Positions 13,601 through 28,600 are shown, counted from the first letter of the stretch. The stretch: DNA of 64,000 nucleotides from Promerops cafer (GCA_013398275.1 VZSE01005034.1:1508173-1572172); one strand, 5' to 3'. The notes: generated by a model from the letters alone, not told the origin. Numbers and translations: made by a program.

Positions 13601-16600
13601 ATAATCCTTTTGTTTTAAAATGGAAATTGAAAACGGTGAGAAGCGAGAAAAGATTTGTCGGGAGATTTTTGTTCCTTTTTCCTGTCACTTGTCATAGGGC
13701 ACCTCTCTTCTGTCTGTGCCATTGTGTTGTTTAGCCTCATTCCTCTGGGTTTCAGGTGTTTCTTTCTGAGATCTCGTGGTGGTCCCTAAACACACTGCTG
13801 CTACCCGCAGTCATGTTAGAGCCGGAGAGGAAAGGGAATATCGCCATGATGTGCTCTGACATGCCTTATCCCATACAATGCCAGAAATGAGATTTGCTTC
13901 TTGTCACTGTGTCACGTTACATGTTCATGCCTGCTGTGTTGCAGCAAGCTCACCTGAAATGTTGTTCACTTTTAATTGCTTTTTTTTTGTTACTAAGTAA
14001 CTCTTTGGAACTTGTTTTGCTCCAGCCTGAGCTACTGTACAATTAATAAGATTTTATTTCCTAGTCATATTTTTACCCTCTCTAGAATTTTGCCATTGTC
14101 TTCTGGATTTCACTGTTACTTGCAGTGATTCCTTTTTAATTGTTACCCGTAAATGTAATGATTGTGTTTTCCACATTGTGAGCAGAAATCCTGGCCTCAC
14201 AGCAGTCAGAGAGAGGTTTAGCATAGACTTTTACAGAGCTGGGATTTCACCTCAACAGTGGTCACTTCACACCACTGGAGAACTTCTCTGCCACTCATTG
14301 TATCTCAGTTTTTAAAGGTTTATCTGTGTGAGGTGGATGTTGGAGAGCCACTAGGACCAACAGGTGTACAGTAATTTTGTGGTGCCAGTCTCTGATGTGT
14401 GCCTAGTTGGGAATTTGGGACTGTAAAGTCAAGCACCCCCAACAACTGGCCCATTTTTCTGCTCTTCACTAATCAGACTGCCCTCTATCATAAATACCCA
14501 GGTCAGGACCATGCGTATCTCACCCACTTGGCAATAAATCTTCTAAGTCTGGTGACAAAGATGCTGTTTATGAACATGGGGAAAAAACATTAAGCCTTGA
14601 TATTTTTAACATGTCCTTTGTATGCTTGCATCCACCTCCCATCTCAGTTCCTCACTCTGCAGTCTGCCCCACATCCTGACTTGGTGTTCTGCATAATCTT
14701 TTTGTACTTGTTCTAATCGGCTATAAAATGTTGAAGCACAGAATCGTGCCCTTCATCAGAGTCCTAAAATCTGACAGTTAAAAAAATTTTGGCACGAAGC
14801 AGTGACTAAACTTAACTTTACTTGGAGATGACTTCAGACTGTATGATTTACCAGTACCATATCATTTTAATGACCTTTTGGGTTTTTTTGACTGCAGGCA
14901 TCAGTGCTTGTGGATTTTAACTCATTTTTCACTTGAAAGGCACCATTTTTTTTTTTTTAAGGCAATCACGATATATTCACTCCTGCATTCTTTTTGACTG
15001 CTTGTTTTGTAATTCAGTCAAAAAAACGATGATAGCTTGTATTTTCTTTCTTTTCTTTTTCATGGGTCAGTACTTTTAGATGAAGTTAGGTTAACTAGAT
15101 GATTAAGTGTATAGCTGGTCATATCTGCTTTCCATACAAATATTATAATTTTGAGAGATCTTTCTCATAAGATATTATGTTTCTTGAAATTTCTTGAATT
15201 AGACCATAGGAGAGTGTTCAAATATCCACCAAATCCCAAGGCTGATGACCATTAAAAGCCACTGACACACTCTGAATGTTTTTTAAGCTTCTTGTTGCTT
15301 CTTATGAAAAAAAAAAAAAAAACAAAACAATGTAAATGGGTCAGAAAAAAAGGAATGTTTTAGTGAAAAATTGTCCAATGATTTATTCAGTCTAGCACAG
15401 CAAAAAAGTGATACCTCATCTTCTTAATCTGAATCCAATGATTCCCTTCAGTATGCAAGAGGAGCTGGACTAGATACTCTGTCTGCTTGTGTTTCATTTA
15501 TTTTGTGTATTGTTTGTTAGGCTAAAATAGCTGGCACAGTACATGATAGCTGTCCAGATTGTTATACTTTACATCTTTTTTGAAAGACATCTATATCACA
15601 GCTGTTTGTTTCCAGTCCATGGATTTTCAGAAACAATTGTTAAGTCATTTAGTAAACTCGTCAGTTAATCTCCACAGATGCGTATCATCTGGATTTACTG
15701 ATTTGCATAGATTTAAATTTTTCAATGCTAGACCCTTCTTTTTGTCAAATGTTACAAAAACCTCCACAACATTTGTGACAGCCAGGGGTAATTTTCAAAA
15801 GTGCCTTCATTCCATTTTGAAAAAGGATTTCTCAAAAGCTTTTTTTCATTCTGTGAGATTAATGGGATAGGCAAGGAGAATTGAGGTGGACAAAATTAAA
15901 TTAGTCCTATGGACATATATTTGCAGTAGCCAGAATAGGTGTGATAAATTTGATATCAAAATAGCTTCTGTCCTGATGGGGCCTCCTTGAAAAGATTACC
16001 TGCTCTGCTCTGTGTTGGTGTGGCCTGGTCTTGAATACTGTGAGCAGATTTGGCTACCACAATATAAGAAAGACTATTAGAGAGTATCCAAAGGAGGCCA
16101 ATGAAGATGGTGAAGGGTCTTGAAGGGAAGACATGTGAGGGTTGGCTGAGGTCACTGCATCTGTTCAACCTGGAGAAGAGGATTCTGAGGGGACACCTCA
16201 CTGCAGTTACAACTTCGTCATGAGGGGAAGAGGAGGGGCAGGCACCAATCTCTTCTCTGTGGTGACCTTTGACAGAACCTGAGGGAATGGCCTGAAGTTG
16301 TGTCGGGGGGGTTAGGCTGGATATCAGGAAAAGGTTGTTCACCCAGAGGGTGGTTGTGCACTGGCACAGGCTCCCCAGGGAAGTGGTCACAGCCTGGCAG
16401 AAATCAAGAAGCGTTTGGACAATGCTCTCATTCACAGGTGTGACTCTTGGGATGTCCTGGGCAGGGCCAGGAGTTGGACTCGATGATCCTTGTGGGTCCT
16501 TTCCAACTCAGGATATTCTAGGATTCTGTGATTATAGCTACTTTTTTTTTCTCTTGGTAAAGACAAAGACTTGCAGAAAAAAAACAGCAATGTTGTCTCA

Positions 16601-19600
16601 ACTAATTTCTCTAAGACTGATGCAGATATACTTGTATTTGTTAGCGTAGCATGGGACTGAACCCTCATCCAGAGCAGAGCACGTGTGGTCCCGTGGGCAG
16701 ATCAGGATTTTAAGTGCTGATCACATTGAACACTTTTAATCTCCCACTTGCTGGTTTCTGGATCATGAATTTGTCCTCTATTATTTAGAGAGGCAGTTGA
16801 TGAGGCACATTCAGCTGTATTTGTCATACACCAGATGTCGGGATAGTTAAAGTCACTCATGCTTCCTCTTGTTTAAGGTCTTCAGTGGTTGTCTGGGATG
16901 GTTTGCACTTGCACACATGTGTGCACACACACCCTCATTTTCAAACTAGAGTGTATGTTGTGTATCCTAGACATTCATGTGATTTCCCATAATACCAATT
17001 CCTAGGGACTGGCAGCAAGCACACTTGATAATACCTGTGTTTTTAGCTGAACAGCTCAGGGTAATCACTAGAAATCCTGTACTTAGCAAGTGTGTTCTAC
17101 CCTTGCACTATTCCTTACCATCCCTTCATCCTTTCTCCCTCACCAGCAGTGACACTTGCTCCCTGCAGGCATATTTGCAATAGCCATTCTAGTCGATCTG
17201 AATGCCTTTTAAATAAAATGGAGTATCAGTGGTCTGGTGATGCCTCTCAACTCAAACTGCACATCTCAGATGTGCTGTGCACCACTTTCAGTCATGCTTA
17301 CATGGTTATTAGTTCAGTGTCTTCCTCTCTTCGTCAGTTTTCTCTGTCCTGACAGTACATAATTCTCACAATGGTGCCTACAAGAGCCACCATTCTTTTT
17401 TGTGTGTCACTGAACAACTGCCAAATGCAGCAGTGACCACATTTTGGCAGTGGGTGAAATGAAGCCTCTGCATACCATCTGCAAGGATCCTTCAGAGTGG
17501 AGTGTACTCAGCAAATATGGTCTATAATTTGCTGACACGTAAACCTGCATTTTGACACATGAGGGATCTTTGGCACAAAAACAAGCAAAAAAAGGAAATA
17601 AATATGCATTTGGGAAAAATGAAGGAAAAACAAAACCCACCTATTTTTGCTTGCACAATCTTTTTTAATTTAAGAGAAGGATTCTTTATTTTTACACACT
17701 CAAATGAACCTTTTTGTCTTTTTCAACTCACTTAATATATCCATCTTTCTGTCTCCTCACCAGGCCACCTGTAGAAGACAGCCAAACCCTGCTGACACCA
17801 GTGGTGAGCTGTGGCCCACCAGGAGCCCTGCTAACCCGGCCTGTCATTTTAACCATGCACCACTGCGCAGAACCAAACACAGAGGACTGGCAGATCCAGC
17901 TGAAGCACCAGGCTGCCCAGGGACCATGGGAGGTGAGACTCCATGCAGCCTGTGTGCTGGCTGCATGCTGGGCTCTCTGCTAGTCCTTTACTTGCCTTTC
18001 TGAACCTGGATGCTTGTATTTTGGGGGTGTCCATGACTGTTACACATGGCTGCTACAGGCAGGCAGGAGTGCCCTTCCCTACAAGATGTCTAAGCTGCCG
18101 TGTGCCCATGCAGAGATCTGTCTTGGGGCACTTTGGCACCTCCTGGTACTAGCAGTTTTCCATGGTGGGAGCCTGAGGTGGTTCCTTGCCAGTAGTACAG
18201 CAGGAGGATGTCCCAAGGCAGTGTGGCAAAAGGATCTTCCCACTATAACTGGAGCATAAAGTGATGCTTTCAGCAAGGCTGGGCCATCCTGACAGAGCCC
18301 TCCTCTCCTGCCCTGTGCTCCTAGGTCCCTGCTGCCACCAGTTTGGTCTCATAATTAATTTGGCAAGGGCACTTTCTCCTACTGGTAAGTTTAATGAAGT
18401 CAGGGTGGCTTCTGGAGGCAGTTGGGCTGACAGCAGCAGAAGTGCCATGTCCAGCGTTGTCTTCAAAAGCCTCTTGTGTTTGTCCTCCTGCCTGGGGCAC
18501 TGGCTCTTCCTCCTGCTGGGAGGGAGTGTGCAGCAAACACAGCTCTGTCTCACCAGCTAATCTGCACCCCACAGCCCAACTCGTGGCACCACACGTGTGT
18601 TCCTTATTTGTGTCTGTGTGCTACTGGCACCTCTCCATTTTCCCCCATCCTCCTCCTGCCCTAGGCAGAGGTTGCTCTGTGAGCCCTGCACACACCCTGC
18701 TGTGTGTGCAGCATCCGTGGGGCCCCCGGCCATCACACAGCAATCTTCTTCCTCCTGTCAGTTCTGGAGCAGCTCCTCCAAGCTGAGCCTCACACACACG
18801 TGTGCACACACATTTGTGCACACCCCTGCAGCATCACTCGGGGCAGCACCTCCTGCCAGAGCCATGCCATGGAGCAGCACCTTGCCCTCCAAAAAGATCG
18901 TGCCACCACTGCAAACATGGCAGGTTTGCCTCTCCTGAGACTAAGGGAGCCAAGCTTAATGCCTAATGCCAGCTGAGCCCACTCTTCTCAGCTGCCAGGT
19001 GTGTATGTTGTGCTGCAGAGCTGCAGGCAGCAGGGATGAAGTGGACAAGTTGTGCTGAGCATTATGTGGCACGTAGTGGCTTCGCAAGAGGCGGCTGTCA
19101 CCTGCTGCTGACCTTTTGCTTCTGCTCCCTCTCAAAGCCATTCAAAGCACCTTGTGTTGCGTGCAGGATATTACACGCAGGGCTGAATGGAGAAATTAGC
19201 AGGGGAGCTGTTTTCCTGTACACCCAGGGTGGGGAGGTCATCTGCATTCAGGCAGTATTTTTCTTCCTCATCCTGCAGTCTCGTCACAGAGGATTATTCT
19301 GAGGAAGCAGCAGGTGATATTTCATATAGATGTGGTATTTGGCCGTCTCAGAGGTTACTTCCCTTCCCTGAGTTTTTATAACTCCTTATTGTTGTGCTTA
19401 GGAGGTGAAGGGCAGTTATTTATTCAGCATGTCTGAGACTACTGCTGCTAAATCATGGTCACCAAATGATCAGTTCTGCAATATCTCTTTCAATAAAGTC
19501 TTGGTGATATTTTCATTATTTGCCTAACTCTGCCCAGGGCTTTAAAAGCAGGAGTGAAGATGGGGAGTCTTTGACCTCCAACATCATCACCAGCACCCCA

Positions 19601-22600
19601 GAGAAATATGCTCCCTGTGCCTACACAGGAGAAAAGCTGGAAGCAGGACTTTTAGACCTTGATTAATCTAAGGGGCAAACAGCAAGGATTTTTTGCATCA
19701 TCCAGGCTTGAAAGGGGCATTGCTGCCTGAAAGGAGAGCAGGTCTGAGGGGTCACATGCTGTAACTTGGCCTCTTTCTCTCTTAGGATGTGGTGGTGGTC
19801 GGAGAGGAAAACTTCACCACCCCGTGCTATATCCAGCTGGACCCAGAGGCCTGCCATATCCTGACAGAAACCCTCAGCACCTATGCCTTGGTGGGACAGT
19901 CAATCACCAAGGCTGCAGCCAAACGCCTCAAACTGGCCATCTTTGGACCGCTGTCCTGCTCTTCCTTGGAGTACAGCATCCGGGTCTACTGCCTCGATGA
20001 CACGCAGGATGCTCTTAAGGTGGTTCTTGATCTCTTGCTTGCTCTCCCTCTCCCTCCCCAGTTGTCACAGGACCGCAGTCATAGCAGAGATTGGACCCTC
20101 TGCTCCACGTATTCATGCTCCCTGGGTTATTTTTCTGACTAGAAGAAGAGCTTGATAGCAAGCTGCTGTTTTACAGTTTAACCCTCAGACACCATAAATT
20201 GTCCTTTGCATAGGGATCTCACACTATTTTCCGCCCACCAGTCTTTTTTCTTTTGTTTACCTGTATCATATCCTGAATCCTAAGGTTTTTGCATTATTAA
20301 AAGGCCATAAGGTACACAGAGCTTCATTCGTTATTCATGTATTTTTAATGCTAAGTGCCAGCTCCCCAGAGATGGGGAAACATATAAATGCTTCTTTGTA
20401 AATAGTTGATAATGATAAAAGAAGCTTCTGGCCCGTTAATCACTGCCTGCTTTCATACTGCTTTATTACACCTCTTCGCATGCAGCTTTTTGTGTTGGGA
20501 ATTCACAACTGGAATAAACCAAAGCTGCTGCTATCCCTAACTGGATAATCTCACTCTCCCGGCATAATTCTGGCATTCATACAAACACACACTCACTACA
20601 TGCAGATGAGCAGAGAGGTAACCATACTTGCTATTTCTCTTTATAGATACCTGTATTTATACAGAAGGTATCTATAATAGATGCACTCATGAAATATGTA
20701 GCTCCAACTGCACAACTGGGTTTACTAAAAGGTGGGGTTTTTCCTTTAGTTGTAGGTACTGCAACCTCACTTCTTTGCAGCAAAGTGATTTCAAAGCCTG
20801 ACGAAGCAGAGCCATCCTGCTGCTGTACATATTTTTTTTTCCCCAGGTCTAGGTGGGAATTATTGGGATTTAAGCCCAAATACGCTGGCTGGGAGATGTT
20901 TGTGTTTTTCAGAACAGTGTGACTTCCATCACTGAGAGCAGCACGCTTGGTTGTTCTCCCTGATACTATCTGATACTGCCTGCCTAGGCTTTGCTGAGGG
21001 GGTGCTCTTGTATATGTAAGAAAGACAACAAAGTATAAGGGTTGAAGTAGGCACATGGTGACTTTAGCATGGTTTTGTCCTCTGGGAGCTTGATCTCTGT
21101 CACTGCCCTGGTGTTACCAGCCTTTTAGAAACAATTATTTTCCCTGGTCTGATTTCCCTTTTGTTTCTCCTATTAAAAAAAAAAAAAAAGTGAAAAGGGT
21201 CTTTCATAGCAATCAAGCTTCAAAGGTCCTGATGGTTTTATGCCTGTGCTGCATAATACAATTTTCCATGGGTTTGACAAGGCCTGAGGTAATAATAACT
21301 GAGTTGGAGGGGCCTTGGCCAGCCAGCTAATGCAGCCAGAGCTGAGGAATCTAATTAGGAATTACTCAGGAGCTGTTTGTCTGTTTCTAATAGACTGTAG
21401 GGAGAGTTGAGTGGTAAAGTTAATCCAATTCAGTGTGACAGCAGAAGGGATCAGGAAAGGCACACAGGGGAACCATCCTTCACCTGAGAAGCTGCAGCCA
21501 AAATCTGGGAGGGCAACAGGTCCTGGGGATCCTGCTACAGTTAGACCCTAAAGCGAGACTGCAAATTAGTGAGGAAAGGTGGGCAAAGTCAGGAGGCCAC
21601 CATCCCACTCAGTACCCACTGCTTTTTCACATCAAGTTCATGCATTTTAATTTTTTTTGTCTTTGGCATGTCTACCCCAAGATATGGGGTACTGGGGGAC
21701 ACCCATGGGGTTCAAGACCCAGCTAGCTGGTGGTTTGCAGGAGGACAAGCACATCTACTTGCTGGCCACAGACTCTTATGAATGCATGAGCTGCACTTCT
21801 TTGGAAGTGTAAGATCTGGGGAAGGAGAAGATTGAGGGCAAAGAAGCCTAGTAGACCATCTGTAGATGAGTAAAATAGGTGTAGATGGAAGGGCTGGCTA
21901 TGGACTAGCATGTATAAGCTGGCATGTACGAACTGGTACATACAAACCAGGCTGTACTAAACATCCCTGTGTCACAGTGTTGTGTAGACTCAACCTGTGA
22001 CTATTTAGATAGAAGAAAAAAAAGTTGGGGTATTTGGCACATGCTTTCACAGCAGCTGGTATTGCAGCAGCCCCTGCCGTGCTGGGAGGACATCCTTGGC
22101 ACTGCTGTATTGCCAAAGGGAAGGCATTCACAGGGCAATTACCACTGGGTGTGGGGACAAGGCGTGCAGACAGGGCTGGGCCAGCAGATCTTGAGGTTAG
22201 AAGTATTTCAGAGAGGAAAGAAAAGTTGTAAGCAGCAGGTGAAGCACCAGCTGCAACATCTCCATGTCTTGAGGCTGGCTGCTCTGGGCAAAGCACAGCA
22301 AGTGTAGGGAAGAGCAATATTCCCATATTGCATTGCCTGAGCTTTGGAAGAGCCTTTGTAGGGGATTGCGTGTGTTTTTTAATAGACAAGCAAATGCATT
22401 CTGTTATTATTTACAACTAGGAATGAGTGTGCCATATGCTGAGTGTGTTTTAACAGCCACCAAAGGAAGACAAGTAGTTGCAGTATAAAGCACAGTGCAG
22501 TGTTTATCCAGCAGACTTTTCCCTCTCATCATGCAGAGTAAGCACTCGCAGCTGCGCTGCCAGCACCCGCAGTACAGTAGGGAAGTGTAACGATTTGCCA

Positions 22601-25600
22601 TCAATAAGGGCTCAGTTATTGTGTGAGCAGATAAGTGAGGTTCCTGGCGGCCGTGGAGCAGCGTGGGCTCAGTGCTGATTACACATGAAGCATCCTCTGC
22701 CCCACAGAGTCCTGAGCCACCTGGATGGGATGCTCACAAAAATGCTTTTTGGGCAAGGATGAGGGGAGTTGTGACCTTAAGCTCCAGTCTCTTTTTTTAA
22801 GATTAAGTTTTGAACTTTGAAGGGGATGCCCAAGGTTAAAAAGAAAAGAAAGAAAAAGAAAAAAGTAATAATATTATAACTATAAAGAAATCCATCTGCT
22901 TTGCTCTCTTTATTGATGTGTGGCTTTGAGATTGAGGTATGTGACCTGTGTGTGGCAGCTTGGCAGGGGCTGAGCAGCCAGATACCTGGAAACAGCTGCT
23001 TCCCACACATGGGGGCATGTGAAGGACTTCAGGATGCAGCAGGGTGACATTCCCCAACCTGTCTTGTGCTGTGCAGTAGCTGTCTTCAAAAAAACCACCC
23101 AAAAATGGGCACAATAGGCCTGTGATCTTCTCTCTGTTATTGAATGCATTTTTTTTTTCCTTTTATTGAAGAAATGCACAGCTTGGACTGAACACCGTTG
23201 TTTGCTTGTGCCCCTTTAATGAGGAGGCCCAGTTGCAGCTGTTCTGGTGTCACGGGTGATGGAGTGATGCCGTACACAGCTCCCTCTCCTAGGAAATAAC
23301 TCCTGCCTTGCAGGGTGGTGAGAGACAGTGGGCAGGGTGACCACAGCCACCTCAGCATGGGGCAAGCAATATGCAGCTCAGGTTTTGGCTCAGGAGGACA
23401 CAGAGGTGCCAGCCGGCAGAATAAGCACTGCTCTAAAAAAAGGCCATGTGGCAGGAACCAGCCAGCGTGTTAGAAGGGCTGTGCAAGTCATGGCTCCAAA
23501 TTAATTCTGAATTAATTAGCTAAATGGCGTGAGAGAAGCCTGGGCTACTTGGCATCCTGCAGTTAGAGCATGTGGAAGGGCTACAGTGGCCCAGGGTGGG
23601 ATGTTGAAACTAGACACACAGGTCTGGTGGGTGGGATGGTGCAGAATCATGCTGCAGTTTTCCCCCACAGCAGTGCAGCTCCAAAAGCTGGTGCAGCATG
23701 GGCAGGAGCAGTTTCTCGGCCCCCCTGCCCCACATGCCTGAGAGGTGGCATCTGCAATTATCTCACATCGTTCCACAAGTCATCTTCTGGACCTTCCAGG
23801 GAGGTAATTGGAACATAATGAAGATCTATAGTAATCAGATAATTAGTATCGATTGCTCTTTAGACATCTTGATGAAGTAATTAGGTGGCACTGGAAAGAA
23901 GCTGAAACTGATTCATTGGCATAACCTTAATCTGAAATGTTTCCTGATTTTGTTTCTTTTCCTCTAATGGCCAGTAAAAGAACATCGTTTTAGCTTCAGG
24001 ATCTGCCAGATGCTTTTCTTATATGCTTACTACCTCCCTTAATGTGATCAGGAGCAGCTGAGCTAAAATGGAGGCTCCTTTATTTGGCCTGGGGCAGAAT
24101 CCCGGTTTTGTGTGCCCCTGTATTCCTTGAGCATCTCCACTCTGTGTGATTGTCTTTGGCCACCTGAGACTGGTTGGCTGGTTGACTTTCTTAATTAAAT
24201 GTGACTGAGATTGGCTATGTTGGTTTCTAATGAGGCTCATGGAGGTGCCTTTATACTTGCTTCTTCCATGTGGTCCACAATTAGGCTGTTTGTAGACAAC
24301 ATTCCACTGTGGTCTTATTAATTATTTAGCTTCACAAAATGACCAGACTCTTGGCTTGCTAGCTTTTAATCACACAATCAGTATTTCTGTAGCCCTGAAC
24401 CTGTGTATTCATATGAACAAAATGCTCCATCACAGTGTCTTGTGCTGTTTCCATGCCATCCTGCTGGACAGTGTCAGGGCAGGTACCTGTTATCTCCTGT
24501 GCTGCTCTGCCACAGGGCACCTCGTCAGGAGACCATGAGCTGACAGACCAGTGGTATGCACAGGTCCCATGTCAGCAGGACCTACACAAACAAGAGTTTC
24601 CAAAAACAAGACAGTAAAGCTACCATTAGATGTCCAGTTTGATGAGCAACAGAGATTGATCTATTTCTGTACTCAGTGGCTGCGTGCAAAGTCTTTGCAT
24701 TCCATTTAATAGCATAGAATTGAGCTTCTGCTTACAGGACATGTGAGAGAGAGGTGCCTGCATCCCTGCTGGGCTGCTGCTGGATGAACAGGTGAGAGGG
24801 TTATAATCAGATCAACTAGTGCAGTTCCAGTTCACAGGGACACACAATTCTGTGCGATGCCTGTGTATTTTTTTAATCTGTATTACACAAGTTACAGCAT
24901 CTACAGCACACAATTTTGAGGACTCAGAAGACCAGTGTGCTGTCCTGATGAAACCTGACCATTTTCTTCTTTTTATCCCAATACTGCAGGAGGTCCTCCA
25001 GCTTGAGCAGCAGATGGGTGGGCAGCTTTTGGAAGAGCCTAAAGCTTTGCATTTCAAGGGAAGCACCCACAACCTCCGTCTGTCCATTCATGACATCGCC
25101 CATTCTCTCTGGAAGAGCAAGCTGCTGGCTAAATACCAGGTGAGCATAACAAAACATTCACATTGGATGCTAGCAGTAAGGCTTAAAGAAATACTGTCAC
25201 ACACAGGTGTGTTTAAAAAACACCAGGAGTCAGGCTGTAGTTCCATAGACTTTTTTTTTTGCCTGGACCATTTGCAGTCGCATTAGCACAGAGCCTGCAG
25301 TCTCTGGTCACATAGCATCCATGCTTTGGTCCCACATCCCTCCCTGACTATTTTGTTTTTGCTTTCCTCCTGCAGGAAATTCCCTTTTACCACATCTGGA
25401 GTGGATGTCAGAGGAACCTGCACTGCACCTTCACATTGGAAAGGTTCAGTCTGAATACCCAGGAGCTGGTGTGCAAACTGTGTGTGCGGCAGGTTGAAGG
25501 AGAAGGACAGATCTTCCAGCTCAACTGCTCTGTCTCAGAGGTAAATGACATTTATATACTTTTCTATTCAACTGCAGGAACTTGGGACAGCTAAGAAGCT

Positions 25601-28600
25601 AAAACCAGACAGCTAGACAGCTAAAACCTTTCCCATTGCTACCTCTTTAGTGCTTCCCATTTTGCTCCTGACTGCTGGTATGGACATAAAGAATAAATTA
25701 AGTCGTTGCTTTGTTGCAATCCTGTTGCATTTTTCCTTAGTTTCTCTCATTTGAAAAGAAGCATCCCTCCTTCAAGGGTGGGAGGAGAGCAGCTTTGGTC
25801 TCTCTGCTAGTGCTGCCTTTCTGTGTCTGTGTGGAGGAGCTCTTTGCCTACCACGCCCTACAACATCTCATGAAACTCTTGTGGTCCTGTTTCCTTCGCA
25901 GTCCATGAGACCCATCATGCCTGACAGTTCCCTGGAGAGAGAGAAAAGAGAATAGGAAAATGTCAGTGCTGTGTGTTCCATGAGCCACTCCCCTCTGATC
26001 CCACATAGTAGCTTCTGTGCAATAGGAAATATCAGATGATCTGGTTGCAGTAAACATTTCTCCTCATATTTTGCTACTACTACAAACCCTGACTTTTGTC
26101 TGTGGCATTTTTTCTTTTTATGGCTGACATTTTCCAGAAGAAATACTATCATAAGTTTGGGGACATCTTTGCCAATGCTGTGTAGCACCTGGAGAATTTT
26201 TGCTCCATGGGGCAGTCAATCTTGGGGCTGAGATGGAGCAACAAATTCAGGTGTGAAGTGGCATTGACTTCAGTGACTGTGCTGATGGGTTTTATGCCTG
26301 GTACACTTGGCAGCTACGAGAAGCAGACTCCCAGGCAGCAATTACTGCTGGCTGGCTTGGGGAAGGGCTGTGAGAGCAGACAAAAGTTACTTGTGCTGTA
26401 GGGCTCTGACAGTGAGCACCATTACCCATAACATCTGCTTGGTTAGTGGGTGTAAAGTTACAGATTCATCTGGGGACTACACAGCATTAAGGACAGATGG
26501 TAAAACAAGCATCATAAACAATTATTGTAATAAGTGCTGCATTGAGGTAATCACTAATTTAACCTCACAGAGAAGAGAAAGAACTGAAAGTAACTTTAAT
26601 GAAATGCAAGTATACACTATAATCATCTTCAGCTGGTTGTGTGTAATAGGGCCTGGTAATAGATTCAGAGGGAACAGGATAATATTCTTGTCTTGTGCTG
26701 TGATCCTATCCATCAAGGATGAATAGAGGGAGTGAATAATACCACGGCGATCAAGGCTGCCTCCTGCAAAATTGCCCCTTGTTGTTGACACCTTGTGGTA
26801 TTCCCGAACTCCATCAAGGAACAGGAGGACCTTGGGCTGCTAAGAGCTGGAATATAGGGTCAACTGGGGAAAAATCCTGTAACTCAGAGATTTGATGAAA
26901 GGGTAATCACCTGAAGGGGTAATAACTGCAACTTGGAAACCAATGTAAGCCTCTAGAAGCGTGATAAAGACATCAGACTGGGCATCAGGAAACCATAGCT
27001 CTGGCTCCTCACATTTTCTTCTGAGGTTAGGCTAGTGGTATCCAGCTAGTGGTTAGGCATTGCAGGACTGCACTGGAATCTTTCCTTATTGTTGGATCTG
27101 TCTCTCTGCCACTGTCACCCTGTGATAAAAATTAAGTAACACAGTTTCCTGCATCCTCCCTTGATGGGCTTTGTTTTTAGTCCCCTGCAAAGGATGTAAA
27201 ACTTCTGCAGATTAAACTGTCTTATACTGGCTTTTTACAGTGTCTACCACTGGGACTTCAAAAATACAAATGCAATGAGTGCCAAAACATGCACATTTGC
27301 AAAGCAGGAGGAAAATTGTGATAAAGGTCTCCCATGATTCATTTTTGAAGCCCTGTTTTTATCTTGTGCCATTGATACTCACACAAAAGAGCCACAGGGC
27401 AATACTACAGATACCTGGGCCCCTTCTGCAGCAACCTTGAAGCCCCTGGGGCTGCAGGCCACCTTGAGAGCCAGGGCAGCACTTGTGTCCTTTGTCCCAG
27501 AATATAAAGAGAAGGTTAGCCGTCTGCAATGCCACTGCCACCACCCTACTGCCACTTCCAACCTCCCAGTGCAGATGAGCCTGCAGGCAGCACCAGCATC
27601 AGGCACGTCATTTTCCTGGCTCCTGGGCAGGGCCTGCTGCCAGGTTGTTGGGCATTGGGGTTGGGACAGGCAGTCTGTGATCCAGGGCTTTGGCACCCAA
27701 GCACAGGTGCCACATTCAACATGTTCAATGAGGACATTACAGGGTGGCGTAAACCTTCCTTGGTTAGAAATTTCACAGATTGCCTAAAGTGCCATGTCTT
27801 TAACAAAAAACAAACAAACAAAAAGCCAAAAGAATTCATATTTATATGGCGGAAGATAATTAATTGGCATAGACAAAAGAGTAGAGCCAGAAGGTTTAAT
27901 TCTGTGCATTGCTCATGGACAGTGGCTCTTTCCTTTCCATCTCTGAATACATTTTTGGAGGGTAAACCAGAGATTTCACAGGACTGTGAGCATCTCCAGC
28001 AAAATGGCAGGTTTGTGATTGCAGCTTCAGACAGGAGCTGCCTGGCTTTAAGACTGTTTCATGTATTACTGCTCCTCCCAACAGCCAGTTTGACATGAAG
28101 CTACAAGACGGTTCATAGAGGAGAAAACAAATTGGTATTTAATGACAAGTCTTTAGCACGAGTGGTTCTGGCTGCCTGGGGCTGTGATCTGGCAGAGGGG
28201 GAGGAGAAGCAGCTCCCCCATTTCTAACAGAAAAGAATACCAAATTGTGAAATAGACTGAGCATCACTAGGGCAGAACCAGCCATGTTTGCTGCTTTTTC
28301 CATCATGGTCCCTGCGGGACCTCACTCTTCCTAAACAAACCCAACCATCCAAATTGACCAGCTATCATTGTCCCACCAGCTACCAAGCCTGTGGGCACTA
28401 AATCCATCCTGGCCAAGGAGAAGACAAAATCCTTGCCCAGAGGAGCCAACTGCTGTTATTCCCACTGGTGTTAGCAGTGGTGTCATGGGACCCCCTCCAG
28501 CTGGGAGGACCACATCAGACAGCATCAACACCTCACCTGCAGGGGACAAGCTGGCTTTGGAGATGACTTTTCCCTTGAAACACTTGCTGCCGCACTGCCT

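Larger units (their letters stand above)
8311..17763 (+). other. UNC5C: UNC5C intron, 9.4 kb, largest in the window
   Basis: It splits the ZU5 domain. It holds the CR1 fragment (about 16015-16533), a possible older tail (11829-11897), decayed microsatellites (11300-11366, 11646-11706), an A run (15307-15322) and a purine/pyrimidine CA/TG patch near 16911-16930. No gene is seen. Confidence 0.9.

Noticed and set aside
15956..16668. Open frames of 78-159 codons on both strands
   Set aside because: They are decayed CR1 sequence or its complement. The CR1 3' end carries mostly UTR and only fragments of the reverse transcriptase frame end.
27529..28098. 189-codon open frame on the + strand in a UNC5C intron
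   Set aside because: It has no recognisable domain, no codon bias, no plausible splice context and lies between two in-phase UNC5C exons. It looks like chance.
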